The position numbers were made by a program, and so were the translations under genes. A stretch of DNA of 64,000 bases from Pseudomonas sp. LS1212 (lineage in GTDB: Bacteria; Pseudomonadota; Gammaproteobacteria; Pseudomonadales; Pseudomonadaceae). The notes below the pieces were generated by a model, which saw only the letters and a list, made by a program, of their open reading frames with translations, was not told where the DNA came from and searched no databases. Positions 37,523-45,747 of this stretch are shown here, piece by piece (position 1 is the stretch's first letter; every line of letters begins with the position of its first letter). The stretch spans positions 1,751,001-1,815,000 of the forward strand of contig NZ_CP102951.1 of NCBI RefSeq assembly GCF_024741815.1. Reading direction: 5' to 3'.

Positions 37523-38083
37523 TCATGTTTTTTTTATTTTTATTTGTGTTTGGTAGCATGTGCTGAAGGTAAAGACTTTCGTTCCATCCGATGCAAAACC
37601 TATTAGTTCGAAGAAAGTTTTAACGTGCGATGCGTAACTTAGCTGCGTATCTACTGAAGCCCCTTGCGGTGTTATCATCGTTCTCACTTCCTCTAGAGAC
37701 ATGCCAGCCTCGCGACCTTTTATGATATTTTCTGCGAGCTTGGAAAATTTGAGACACATGTTGTATTTCTCTTCCTCTATACTAGGGTCCCGCTCCGCAT
37801 AACAGACATTGTATATCGCCCTGGCATACTCAATGGGAGCTATGCCAGGACTATCGTATATATCAGAGGCAAATTTTACCATTGACTCAGGGGGCGGCTC
37901 TTGGGCTTCCGAAAAGACTTCTTCAAGTGCCATGTCTATAGACTTCCCTTCGTTTCTTTTCTCCGCAATCTCAAGCGCAATTATGGCTGTTTTCTCACAA
38001 AACTTAACATCTTCCTTGCTTGGCTCTGCTTGCCCTATTGTGCAGCATAAGAACAGGAGTATGGGAAATACCGTGATTTTCAT
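37523..38083 (-). CDS. Periplasmic protein with two tandem Cys-containing helical repeats
   Basis: 186 residues from ATG 38083 behind AGGA; the longer open frame upstream lacks a good start. A signal peptide MKITVFPILLFLCCTIGQAEP is cleaved after GQA. Two similar units follow. Unit 1: FCEKTAIIALEIAEKRNEGKSIDMALEEV, ending NVCYAE. Unit 2: MCLKFSKLAENIIKGREAGMSLEEV, ending STCYQ. Each begins with a Cys in a helix and ends with Cys-Tyr, suggesting one disulphide per unit. No function is known to me. A/T-rich codons mark it as foreign. Confidence 0.75.
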   Translation of the reverse strand: MKITVFPILLFLCCTIGQAEPSKEDVKFCEKTAIIALEIAEKRNEGKSIDMALEEVFSEAQEPPPESMVKFASDIYDSPGIAPIEYARAIYNVCYAERDPSIEEEKYNMCLKFSKLAENIIKGREAGMSLEEVRTMITPQGASVDTQLSYASHVKTFFELIGFASDGTKVFTFSTCYQTQIKIKKT

Positions 38084-38523
38084 TCTGCTATCCTGACTTT
38101 GGTGGCCGGCGGCTTTTTCAAAAAAACAGTATAGCTTGCTTTTTGGCGGTGGTTGCTTTGAATTATATAGCTTAACACTGCCTGTATTAATGCTTATCAT
38201 AAGCTGTTTACTGGGCTCAACACACCATACTGCGTCAGGTATGACACCGCACAAGGAATGTATTTACATAGAGGTGGCGCATGCCGTACTTCCAGCGCTG
38301 CCAGTCGATGCAAAGAGCCCTGCTTTGCTGGGCCTTTTGCCCTATCTATTGGCCGCTTCTAACCGCCGTGACACACCAGCGTCTCACGTTAAGCCCTCTG
38401 CGTTAACCTTACGCACAATCGCCAATCAGGTCGCTCGGCGCTCTTTGCGCTCTCTTAATCGTACAGTAGTGGACTGGCAAGTAATGAGCAATAAATGCAG
38501 TATATCCAAGATAATATTAAAGT
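38084..38523. other. Gap between two periplasmic-protein genes
   Basis: About 440 bp. A palindrome GCTTATCATAAGC lies at about 38192-38204. The rightward open frame 38136-38552 (138 codons) has no ribosome binding site and overlaps the next gene antisense, so it is not accepted. Confidence 0.45.
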
Positions 38524-38928
38524 CTAATTTTTATCAGAAATATGATTTCTGACGAGACAGTTGTTATAAACAAATTCGCCCAACTCCCCTTTTGACAGCA
38601 TAGGGCTATCACACACAAGCTTTATCAAATCTAATTTCTGCTTCTTGTCCGCCTCGTTCATTGAGGAAACCTCGCTAAAGCGGTACTCAGCTCTCTCAAG
38701 CATACTTTTTTTCTCATGCCCGCCATCTCTAAGATCAGCCACCGACTCCACAAATCTCCTATCTCCGTAACACAATTTTTTCTTTAGAAGTTGCATCTCT
38801 TGAGCCTTTATTTCCCAATACTCAGCCTCACTTTCCAGCTCCTGCCTAGTCATCGACTCGGCAGCGACCGGCCCAGCCAAGACAACCAGTAATCCACAAC
38901 GCACAACAAGCACATGCAGAACGCTCAT
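38524..38928 (-). CDS. Secreted small protein with two or three cysteines
   Basis: This 134-residue protein has a signal peptide MSVLHVLVVRCGLLVVLAGPVAAES, cut after VAA. The mature part is helical and charged (RQELESEAEYWEIKAQEMQLLKKKLCYGDRRFVESV), with LCYG, KLVCDS and NNCLV cysteines. It is similar in kind, though not obviously in sequence, to the leftward gene 440 bp downstream. The placement between the two dusA-like repeats suggests both are cargo of one integrated element. Confidence 0.7.
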   Translation of the reverse strand: MSVLHVLVVRCGLLVVLAGPVAAESMTRQELESEAEYWEIKAQEMQLLKKKLCYGDRRFVESVADLRDGGHEKKSMLERAEYRFSEVSSMNEADKKQKLDLIKLVCDSPMLSKGELGEFVYNNCLVRNHISDKN

Positions 38929-39267
38929 AATATTACCCTTCTAGCCACAGTCTAATGACGTGGCTTTTGACTAAGATGCACACAAATGTAGTTGTCGTCC
39001 AAAAGTTTAGCCAGCCATGGCTATGCGCAAAAATGAATTAAAAAGATACTAGTTATTCCCTGCTCAAAAAATAGAATCAGGGGGCACGATAGTGATGATG
39101 CTGAATGGCAACTAATGGGGCGATTTCAGCCGGTTCCAGCAGGCAGCTTTTGGCCGTTTGCTGCCCCAGCAAAAAGCCCGGCAGCGGATTTCGTTTAAAT
39201 GTTTGGGTGGTACAAAAATGGTACGGGTAAAAATAGAATTGTCTAGAGGTCGCGTAATACAAGGGGC
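38929..39267. other. Gap with right dusA-like attachment repeat
   Basis: About 340 bp. It contains the palindrome GGTACAAAAATGGTAC (39207-39222 region) inside copy 2 of the att-like repeat. No gene accepted. Confidence 0.55.
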
Positions 39268-39310
39268 TTAGCAATAGTCCATCCAATCCATCATCGGCGC
39301 CACGCTGAAG
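39206..39310 (+). repeat. dusA-type att-like direct repeat, copy 2
   Basis: This is the counterpart of 36603-36707. The dusA-coding part (39282-39310) continues rightwards into a credible dusA 5' end, so this copy is the boundary with the chromosome. Confidence 0.75.
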
Positions 39311-39447
39311 CGACGGGAGAGGGCGGGTGACGTGTTTGGAGCAGATGGTGGGAGCACCGGAAATCTGGAAAGGATGGGGCGAGGGAGGTGGTGTCTATCA
39401 GGAATGGAATTTTGAAGGTTGGACAGGGGATGGTTGGAACGGTGCAT
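39268..39447 (-). pseudogene. dusA: 5' fragment of dusA (tRNA-dihydrouridine synthase A)
   Basis: The minus strand reads SPALSRRFSVAPMMDWMDYC and stops. RRFSVAPMMDWTD is the invariant N-terminus of DusA, the enzyme that reduces uridine to dihydrouridine in tRNA (FMN-binding start of the barrel). After MMDW the sequence leaves the family at the att-like repeat. The remaining 300 or so codons are not in this window. The start is uncertain: ATG 39447 or a GTG near 39369. The 5' end of dusA is a well-known integration site for dusA-specific integrases. Confidence 0.78.
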
Positions 39448-39497
39448 ATCCAGAAACCGTAAAGCTCTGAAATTGCGATACGCCCCCTTTTTTCGCC

Positions 39498-39824
39498 CTA
39501 TTTTTGCAAAGGCGCAGGCATAACCGAATCCCATTCAGTAACGTAAGCAGTCTTGCCTTTTTTATCAAACAGACAGAGCTCCTGCCCTACCTTGTTCTTC
39601 ATATGAGCCTGGGGATAACGCCCCTGCAGCAGTACCGCAACATAACCGACCCGATCATCGAACTGCGCTGTTCGGCCTACGGCCACGGCCTGTTTGAGTT
39701 GGCTCGCTTTGGTACACGAGGCAATGACTTGTTTGTCGAACTCGGCCCATTGCTCGGTACTGGAAGCGAGTGCAGGTCCAGTCGTGATGGCCAAGAGTAT
39801 CGCTGTGAAGGAAATTACTTTCAT
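39498..39824 (-). CDS. Small periplasmic hypothetical protein
   Basis: This 108-residue protein has a signal peptide (MKVISFTAILLAITTGPALAS, cut after ALA). The mature part, TEQWAEFDKQVIASCTKASQLKQAVAVGRTAQFDDRVGYVAVLLQGRYPQ, and GQELCLFDKKGKTAYVTEWD, contains two cysteines. It resembles small secreted proteins common in Pseudomonas next to dusA. It is probably the native neighbour of dusA, on the same strand. Confidence 0.75.
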   Translation of the reverse strand: MKVISFTAILLAITTGPALASSTEQWAEFDKQVIASCTKASQLKQAVAVGRTAQFDDRVGYVAVLLQGRYPQAHMKNKVGQELCLFDKKGKTAYVTEWDSVMPAPLQK

Positions 39825-40008
39825 GATCGCCTTGTTGTAACCCGTGGATGGGGCTGCGCTGCTGGATTGCCGTGGATGGTACCCCCGGAGACAGAGGTAC
39901 CGCTACGATCAGAAAGTGTCGATTGTGTGTTAGAAGAATGCCAGCAAATCTCGACACCGAGGGTTGCTGGCAAACGTCTTACGAGAAAACAATTAGGGAA
40001 CTCAGCTC

Positions 40009-40332
40009 TTAGCGCTCAGCTTTGGCCGAACGTCCATCCCCCTCGATTTCAACCCCATCCACCACCGCATCCACCAGCGCCTTGGCCAGTTCGATGGAAT
40101 GAAATGTCGACCACAACAACCCCTCATTCGCCTCAGTGTTCATACAGGCATGGTGGGCAGTATCCCGCGCACCTTTTAGCGCAAGCGAAGCGTGCACCAA
40201 CGCATCTTCCGCATTAATCCCGGCACACACGGCGAGCAAAGACCCATGCCCTGCATCACAGCTGCCGAACGGGGTAGTTACAGTCTTGTAGAGTTTGCCA
40301 CCAGGCGGTGGATCGGGAACGATCTTGATCAT
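40009..40332 (-). CDS. DUF3077 family protein
   Basis: 107 residues from ATG 40332: MIKIVPDPP, then the typical FGSCDAGHGSLLAVCAGINAEDALVHASLALKGARDTAHHACM and a helical region AKALVDAVVDGVEIEGD. DUF3077 proteins are widespread in Pseudomonas with no assigned function. A 7-bp inverted repeat covers the ribosome binding site (see 40338-40363), so translation may be controlled by RNA structure. Confidence 0.85.
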   Translation of the reverse strand: MIKIVPDPPPGGKLYKTVTTPFGSCDAGHGSLLAVCAGINAEDALVHASLALKGARDTAHHACMNTEANEGLLWSTFHSIELAKALVDAVVDGVEIEGDGRSAKAER

Positions 40333-40337
40333 GATAA

Positions 40338-40363
40338 AGCTCCTGTACCAGTAAATAGGAGCT
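40338..40363 (-). promoter_or_regulatory. Hairpin hiding the ribosome binding site of the DUF3077 gene
   Basis: On the minus strand AGCTCCT (from 40363) and AGGAGCT (to 40338) form a 7-bp stem with a 12-nt loop. The second arm contains the AGGAG Shine-Dalgarno sequence, 5-6 bp before the ATG. Confidence 0.6.
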
Positions 40364-40752
40364 ACCACTTTTCGCTTGCACACGAGTGGGTGGCAGCTGT
40401 GCGCAGGTGTGCAAGACCGAGGATACAGGACCCGGCAGGCGCGAAGGCCTCCCACGCACAGCCGCCATAAAACACTTCGCGAAGAAAGTACTCCGGAGAG
40501 GGTTATAGCGCTGTTTGGTTCTATATGCACTCGAGCTTGCACACTCGGTCACTGATTTTGCAGCGACCGAACGAGCGTAGAGTGCAGACCAAAGCAACGC
40601 AACCGTCAGGAGGGCGACACGGGTTGTAGGATAATTCCTTAAAGCAAAATCAAGATAGTAATTTGTCTTGAGTTACGTCGAAGAGGATGCAACTCAACAC
40701 ATTTTCATACCCCAGGTTGTCACGGTGTAACGCAACAACCTGGCAGTACCCA
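40364..40752. other. Gap upstream of the DUF3077 gene
   Basis: About 390 bp without a credible gene. It presumably holds the DUF3077 promoter and the 3' flank of the TonB receptor fragment. Confidence 0.45.
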
Positions 40753-41470
40753 TCAGAACTCCATACGCAACCCGACCGTTGCATTGCGCGGCGGGCCGAA
40801 GTAGCTGGAGGAAGTGCTGGTGTAATACTCCTCGTCCAGCAGGTTGTTGAGGTTGAGGGTGGCGCTCAGTTGCTTGGTCAGTGGATAGCGCGCCATCACG
40901 TCGACCACGGCACAGTCATCCTGGGTGAAGCGCACACCCAGCGGGCCCATGCCATCGCTGTAGATTTCACTCTGCCAGTTGACGCCGCCGCCGAGGGTCA
41001 GGTCGTTGCCGATCTGCCGGAAGGTGTAGGTGGTGAACAGTTTGGCGGTGTTCTGCGCGACGTTGGTGTTGAGCTTGCCACCCTCGCTGTCCTGCATGAT
41101 GTTGCGGCTGAAGCTGGCGCTGGCTTGCCAGTCGGCGGCCAGTTCACCCGAGATCTCCAGCTCGAAGCCACGGGTCTTGGTCCCCGACTCGGCGCGGTAG
41201 GCCTGGTTGCCGTCCGGGGCGAACACGCCAGGAATGGCCACGGCCAGGTTGTCCTGTTCAATCTGGTACAGGGCCAGGCCAAGGTCCAGGCGGTCGTCGA
41301 AGAAGGCGGCCTTGCTGCCGACTTCATAACCTTCGCCTTCGAGAGGGTCGAGGTAGGTGCCTTGTTCGGTCATGCGGCTCTGTGGCTTGAAGATGCTGGT
41401 GTAGCTGCCGTACAGCGACCAGTTCTCGTCGAGGTCGTATACCAGGCCAGTGAAGGGGATCAGATCAGGC
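40753..41470 (-). pseudogene. C-terminal fragment of a TonB-dependent ferric-siderophore receptor (FpvA-like)
   Basis: The last 235 or so codons of an outer-membrane receptor barrel: IPFTGLVYDLDENWSLYGSYTSIFKPQ, GYEVGSKAAFFDDRLDLGLALYQIEQDN, TRGFELEISGELAADW, and the end STSSSYFGPPRNATVGLRMEF with terminal Phe. The plug domain, signal peptide and about two thirds of the gene are missing. Upstream of about 41470 the sequence is the 3' end of an unrelated small gene, so a deletion or recombination joined them. Probably non-functional. Confidence 0.88.
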
Positions 41471-41476
41471 GGTGCA

Positions 41477-41677
41477 TCAGTGCACCGCTTTTACCTGCCC
41501 GCATTCATCAACCCTGATGCGCTTCAGCGATTTTTGAAGATCATCGAGTGCGAAGTTGATAGCGTCAGCTTCAGCCTGACGACCGGCAGCAGACATTTTG
41601 TCTGCCGCTTCCCGAAGTGATGCGATTGATTGCTTGATGGTTTCTGCTACTGCGTTAGCCTTGTTCACGCCTTCCAT
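41477..41677 (-). CDS. Small hypothetical helical protein
   Basis: 66 residues from ATG 41677 (MEGVNKANAVAETIKQSIASLREAADKMSAAGRQAEADAINFALDDLQKSLKRIRVDE). Predicted almost wholly helical, maybe a coiled coil. No domain known. It ends directly at the broken TonB receptor junction, so its own 3' end could have been changed by the rearrangement. Confidence 0.55.
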   Translation of the reverse strand: MEGVNKANAVAETIKQSIASLREAADKMSAAGRQAEADAINFALDDLQKSLKRIRVDECGQVKAVH

Positions 41678-41981
41678 TTCGATGCTCCAATGGCTGGCCT
41701 CCTTGCCGTTATAAAAGGGTAACACTCGGCATTTTCCGAGTGCAGCGATGACCCTACCATCAAAGAGCTATCTGCAAAACGGTATCCTGCCAAAACAATC
41801 TGGAATTGATTATTTCAGATCTTAACTCCGCTCTCTCCTGAACAAACATCCAATCTCAAGGAAAACCTGAATGTGGAGTAGCGCAAGGCGAGAATGCCAG
41901 GCACAAAGAGGTGTCTGATGAGAGATCCAGAGGTCGTCAATCGTTAATCCCGCCAGATTAGCAGAGGCAACCTTGTAGTGG

Positions 41982-42791
41982 TCAACTAATCCCGGACACG
42001 ACGTTAAGTTTTTCTTCGGCCTGAGCTGGCGCCAGCCCACCGTTGAATTGATGGGGGCGAATCCAGTTGTACCGATGCATCAAGAAATGGCTGATATCGC
42101 GCTGGGCTTCTTGAGCAGTTCGGTAGCCCATGGTCGGTATCCATTCAGTTTTCACGCTGCGAAACACACGCTCCATCGGCGCATTGTCCCAGCAATTACC
42201 CCGGCGGCTCATGCTCTGGCGCATGCGATAACGCCACAGCCGCTGGCGAAATAAACGACTCCCATACTGCGACCCTTGATCCGAGTGAAACAGCAGGCCC
42301 TGAGGTCTTCCTCGTTGCTCATAGGCCATATCCAGTGCCTTGATAACCAGCTCGGCGTCCGGCTTTTCCGACAATGCCCAACCCACTATCCGGCGCGCGC
42401 AAAGATCTAGCACAACAGCCAGATAATGCCATTTCCCTTGGGCCCAAATGTAGGTGATGTCGCCGCACCACACTTGGTTGGGGGCCGAGACATCGAACTC
42501 CCGATTCAAGATGTTCGGGATATCCAACCGTTCGACCGTCGCTCGTTTATAGGCATGAGAACCTGGCTGTTTGCTCACGAGGTCAAGCTCACGCATCAAG
42601 CTGCGTACCTTAAATCGCCCCAGTTGCTCGCCGTCTTCACGCATGATCGACAAGATGCTGCGGCTGCCCGCAGCACTACGACTTTCTGTGAACAGTTCAT
42701 TGACCCGACTGCGCAGCCGAAGCCGCTCAATATCAGGAGTCCGGCGCCTGAGACGCTGGGCGTAGTAACACGAGCGGGTGACTTCAAACAC
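41982..42791 (-). CDS. IS3-family transposase OrfB (DDE domain)
   Basis: This 269-residue open frame is normally made as the OrfAB fusion. It has the HTH_21-like segment RSAAGSRSILSIMREDG and the rve integrase core: VWCGDITYIWAQGKWHYLAVVLDL (first Asp), FHSDQGSQYGS (second Asp) and NCWDNAPMERVFRSVKTEW (Glu). This is the full DDE triad. The frame continues upstream to the A6G signal (42881-42887), which would fuse it to OrfA after KKG. Confidence 0.94.
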   Translation of the reverse strand: MFEVTRSCYYAQRLRRRTPDIERLRLRSRVNELFTESRSAAGSRSILSIMREDGEQLGRFKVRSLMRELDLVSKQPGSHAYKRATVERLDIPNILNREFDVSAPNQVWCGDITYIWAQGKWHYLAVVLDLCARRIVGWALSEKPDAELVIKALDMAYEQRGRPQGLLFHSDQGSQYGSRLFRQRLWRYRMRQSMSRRGNCWDNAPMERVFRSVKTEWIPTMGYRTAQEAQRDISHFLMHRYNWIRPHQFNGGLAPAQAEEKLNVVSGIS

Positions 42792-42835
42792 TTTGCACGG
42801 CCAATCAATCGGCTCGTGGACGCTAAGCTGATTGA

Positions 42836-43144
42836 TCAGCGCGTACGCTCGTGATCTTCCGACATCAAGAGCGCGGTAGCCTTTTTTAGTATCGATTTTT
42901 CCCGTTCAAGGCGGGCGATCCGGACTTCCAGTTCCTGGATTTTCTGCTGCTCCGGGGTCAGCGCTTTGCTTAGCGGGGTGACACCTTGGCGCTCCTTCTG
43001 AACCTGCTCAACCCAGCGGCGTAGTGCCGACTCGCCGACGCCGAGTGAACGACTGGCTTCGATGTAGCTGTAGTTTTGCTTGAGCACGAGGTCGGCAGCC
43101 TCGCGTTTGAATTCAGCGGAAAAGGAACGGCGTTGTTTGGTCAT
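42836..43144 (-). CDS. IS3-family OrfA, helix-turn-helix subunit
   Basis: 102 residues from ATG 43144 (MTKQRRSFSAEFKREAADLVL). It has the transposase_8 HTH (YSYIEASRSLGVGESALRRWVEQV) followed by a leucine-zipper-like helix (PEQQKIQELEVRIARLEREKSILKKATALLM). The reading frame contains A-AAA-AAG at 42887-42881, where a -1 slip would give the OrfAB transposase. OrfA alone usually represses transposition. Confidence 0.94.
   Translation of the reverse strand: MTKQRRSFSAEFKREAADLVLKQNYSYIEASRSLGVGESALRRWVEQVQKERQGVTPLSKALTPEQQKIQELEVRIARLEREKSILKKATALLMSEDHERTR
42881..42887 (-). other. Programmed -1 frameshift heptamer A6G
   Basis: On the minus strand the codons CTA AAA AAG GCT offer the A-AAA-AAG slippery site. 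After a -1 slip the frame reads KGYRALDVG and joins OrfB without a stop. This is a known IS3-family device. Confidence 0.85.
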
Positions 43145-43258
43145 TTGACACCTCGATCTGGCGAGCATTCTCGCCTAAATGGGTGTCCGGTTTCATTAGA
43201 CCACTACACCTGGACTTGGCGCAAAGCATTCATCAGCGAAACACGATCGGGTCAGGGC

Positions 43259-44032
43259 TCAGGGACGCTCTTCCAGCAAGTCGAACAGCGCCTCGAACTG
43301 CCGGGATAGCTTGTGGTGCGAATCCAGATAGATCAGCGGTTTGCATGCCAGGTGTGACTCACGCATTTTCACTGAACTCATCAGATACACAGGCAGTATC
43401 GGCATCTTCTCGCCAATCAATTCTTCGAGCAGCCGTTGCGGCAGAGCATTGCGGACCTGGTATTGGTTAACGACGATGCCTTCAACCTCGAGCCTCTCGT
43501 TATGGTCACCTTTGATTTCCTCGATTTCTCGAAGCACAGCGTAAATCGCCTGACGAGAAAAGCTGTCGCAATCGAATGGGATCAAGCAGCGGTCGGCTGC
43601 AATCAATGCCGAGATGCTGTAAAAGTTCAGGCCGGGCGGTGTATCAATGTAGATCCGCTCATAATCTTCATCGAGCCTGTCGAGCAGCTTGCTCAGCTTC
43701 TGAGTTTTGAATCGTGTCTCGAGCTTCGATTGAAGGTCGCCCAGTTCCGGCGAGGCCGCAATCAAGTAGAGGTTGTTGAAGGGCGTTTCGTGGATATTGA
43801 CGTGAGGTTTTATTAAGGCAGGCCCCGGGAAAAGCGTCTGCTTGAAGAAGTCCGAGATTCCAAGGGGGGCATCATCACCGCCCAGACCCGTCAGGTAACG
43901 GGTGGAGTTTGCATGGGCATCCAAATCAATCAGTAATGTGCGGTAGCCCTCAAAGGCACTGATTGCCGCGAGGTTGCAAGCAATGCTGGATTTCCCAACG
44001 CCACCTTTCTGGTTGAACACCACACGCCTCAT
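43259..44032 (-). CDS. ParA-family ATPase without visible ParB
   Basis: A 257-residue Walker-type ATPase: deviant Walker A KGGVGKSS at about 9-16, LLIDLDAHANST (A'), and YIDTPPGLNF (Walker B) at about 130. The C-terminal tail LSRQFEALFDLLEERP is standard. Such ParA proteins segregate plasmids or position cargo. No parB or parS-like repeats are visible nearby, so this is an orphan or a chromosomal type. The IS3 element lies 50 bp beyond its stop and may have separated it from partners. Confidence 0.92.
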   Translation of the reverse strand: MRRVVFNQKGGVGKSSIACNLAAISAFEGYRTLLIDLDAHANSTRYLTGLGGDDAPLGISDFFKQTLFPGPALIKPHVNIHETPFNNLYLIAASPELGDLQSKLETRFKTQKLSKLLDRLDEDYERIYIDTPPGLNFYSISALIAADRCLIPFDCDSFSRQAIYAVLREIEEIKGDHNERLEVEGIVVNQYQVRNALPQRLLEELIGEKMPILPVYLMSSVKMRESHLACKPLIYLDSHHKLSRQFEALFDLLEERP

Positions 44033-44302
44033 GACACCTCCCGACGAGTACTATGTACTGGAATTCTACTCTTCCCTGGTTATAGGAACGTCTACTTTTA
44101 GAGTGCTCCGCGGCAATGACCAATGTGATAGCGGACCCGCTCAAGCCCGGAGCCTCGGGCCGCTTCTGGCCGAGGCAGTGTAAAAACATTTTAGAGTAGG
44201 TTTGACAGTCAGAACCGGAACGAAAATCGCTGGTTTCTGGCTGACCAATTGAAAAAACTCCCTGAGCTTTGATCCCCCGAGGAGTTGTATCCCTTCGTGA
44301 AC

Positions 44303-45067
44303 TCAGCCGCCCACCAGGTAGGCCCCGAACGGAATCCGATATTTCAGCTTCTTGCAGCTGCCAGGGGCGGGCTGATGCCCCGGCGGGCGATCAGGAAACC
44401 AGATTCGGCATTTGCCCGGAGGCGGCCAATGGCCGCGGGGAATGTCCATCTCGTCGAACGCGGGATCTGGCTCGGAGGAAGTCGCTTGAAACTCTCCTTC
44501 GGAACGTGGCCTGCCAACCGCCCGCGATTCCGATTCCCACTCTGCCTCTGCGGGAGCGAAGGTGGCAGAGTGCTCCTCAGTTTCCGGGGCGGATTGCTCG
44601 GCAGCGGCAATTTCTGCTTCGCGGCGCCTTTCGACTTCATCATCCAGACCCTCCTGTACTGCAACCAGGTCCTCTTCGGCGTTGGGTGGGGTACTCGAAG
44701 CCTGAGCCTGCTGCGCCGCCTGGATCAATTGGATGTTGCGGTTGCGTAACTCGACGTTGCGACCAACCCGCATGTTGGAGCGCGCCGCCAGCGCTTCAGC
44801 CTGCTGGTACTGCCCCTGCTGAAGACGCAACACACCGAGGTAGTGCAGCGTCGCGGGATTGTTCGGCTGGATATGCAGCGCACGCTCCAACGTGGCAGCG
44901 GCTTGGTCTAACTGGCCATCCTCAAACTGCTGCGAGGCGGTTTCCATTAGGGTGGTTGATGCGTTGTTACTTTGCTGGGAGGCTCTTCGCTCGGCAGCAA
45001 CCGAGCAAAGCGACGCGGCTGCGCAGAACACCAGGATGAGACCCGGCAGAAGACTCTTGGTTTGCAT
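44303..45067 (-). CDS. Exported TPR-repeat protein with Pro/Cys-rich C-terminus
   Basis: 254 residues from ATG 45067. A signal peptide (LLPGLILVFCAAASLCSVAAE) precedes two TPR-like units (SQQFEDGQLDQAAATLERALHIQPNNPATLHYLGVLRLQQGQYQQAEALAARS). A variable acidic linker follows (EEDLVAVQEGLDDEVERRRE). The end has GHWPPPGKCRIWFPDRPPGHQPAPGSC, a motif known from secreted proteobacterial proteins. It probably acts in the periplasm. Partner unknown. Confidence 0.8.
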   Translation of the reverse strand: MQTKSLLPGLILVFCAAASLCSVAAERRASQQSNNASTTLMETASQQFEDGQLDQAAATLERALHIQPNNPATLHYLGVLRLQQGQYQQAEALAARSNMRVGRNVELRNRNIQLIQAAQQAQASSTPPNAEEDLVAVQEGLDDEVERRREAEIAAAEQSAPETEEHSATFAPAEAEWESESRAVGRPRSEGEFQATSSEPDPAFDEMDIPRGHWPPPGKCRIWFPDRPPGHQPAPGSCKKLKYRIPFGAYLVGG

Positions 45068-45174
45068 CAGGGGATGGACTCGGTTGGTCTCAGACGGCAC
45101 TGTCGTAAAACAGGCCTCCAGCGCTGCTCGGCCGGGGTTGGTTCACTACCCCGTCATCACTGAAGATGGGGCTT

Positions 45175-45438
45175 CTATCGACCTGACCAGTATCCTGAAG
45201 TTCCCGTTGGAGCGGCCACTGCAACGATGCGCTCTGTGGACATCTCTATCGAAAGGCAGAGCTGCTGAATGAACAGATCCTCCGTCTCGCTGCAGGAGAT
45301 ATCCAAAAGTCCACCCGGTACGGAGAGGGCTCCATATTTTGCTGCGTTCGTTGCAAACTCATGCAACAGCAGAGCGAAGCTCGTGACTGCACTACCGGTT
45401 GCAAGGTCAGCGGGCGTTGTTGCCGAACGGGCGCTTCG
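45175..45438 (-). pseudogene. Remnant of an HWE-type sensor histidine kinase
   Basis: The open frame reads FALLLHEFATNAAKYGALSVPGGLLDISCSETEDLF. HELATNAAKYGALS is the signature N-box of HWE/HisKA_2 kinases. The phosphoacceptor region upstream and the G-box downstream are absent or scrambled, so only about 60 residues of the ATPase domain remain. It is a degraded fragment. Confidence 0.75.
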
Positions 45439-45747
45439 CTACTGCAACTCCGTGTTCGCCACTTCTCGCAAGGCTATCGCCAGCCATGGCTGATCGGCGC
45501 CGGCAAGTGCCCCCACCTGCCGGGCCTGTGTCAATTCAGGAAGTGCCGTGTCCTTGTGACAAGCTCATGTGTGTCACTCCAGATGGCGGAGGGCTGACGG
45601 CCGTAGTTCCAACGAGGTGATGAGTGACTGAATTCTGGATCTGAACGTTGACGCCTTGATGCCTTGCGCCCCTCAAGGCCTGCGACTCAAACACGCGTTC
45701 ACTGCTATATTTTTTAACTGGCGGCGGCAATTAGGGAGGGCGTGTCC
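45439..45747. other. Gap upstream of the membrane-protein gene
   Basis: About 310 bp with short frames only; no gene accepted. The right end carries AGGGAGGG at 45732-45739, the ribosome binding site for the next gene. Confidence 0.5.

Larger units (their letters stand above)
41974..43208 (-). mobile_element. IS3-family (IS51-group-like) insertion sequence
   Basis: 1235 bp, bounded by imperfect inverted repeats TGTAGTGGTCAACTAATC (from 41974) and the complement of GATTAGACC-like TTCATTAGACCACTACA (to 43208). The 3-bp duplication CCT flanks it (41971-41973, 43209-43211), as usual for IS3. It contains orfA and orfB with a frameshift signal between them. All parts look intact, so it is probably recent. 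Confidence 0.93.

Noticed and set aside
38136..38552. 138-codon rightward frame between the periplasmic genes
   Set aside because: No start signal, antisense overlap with the secreted protein gene, no recognisable domain.
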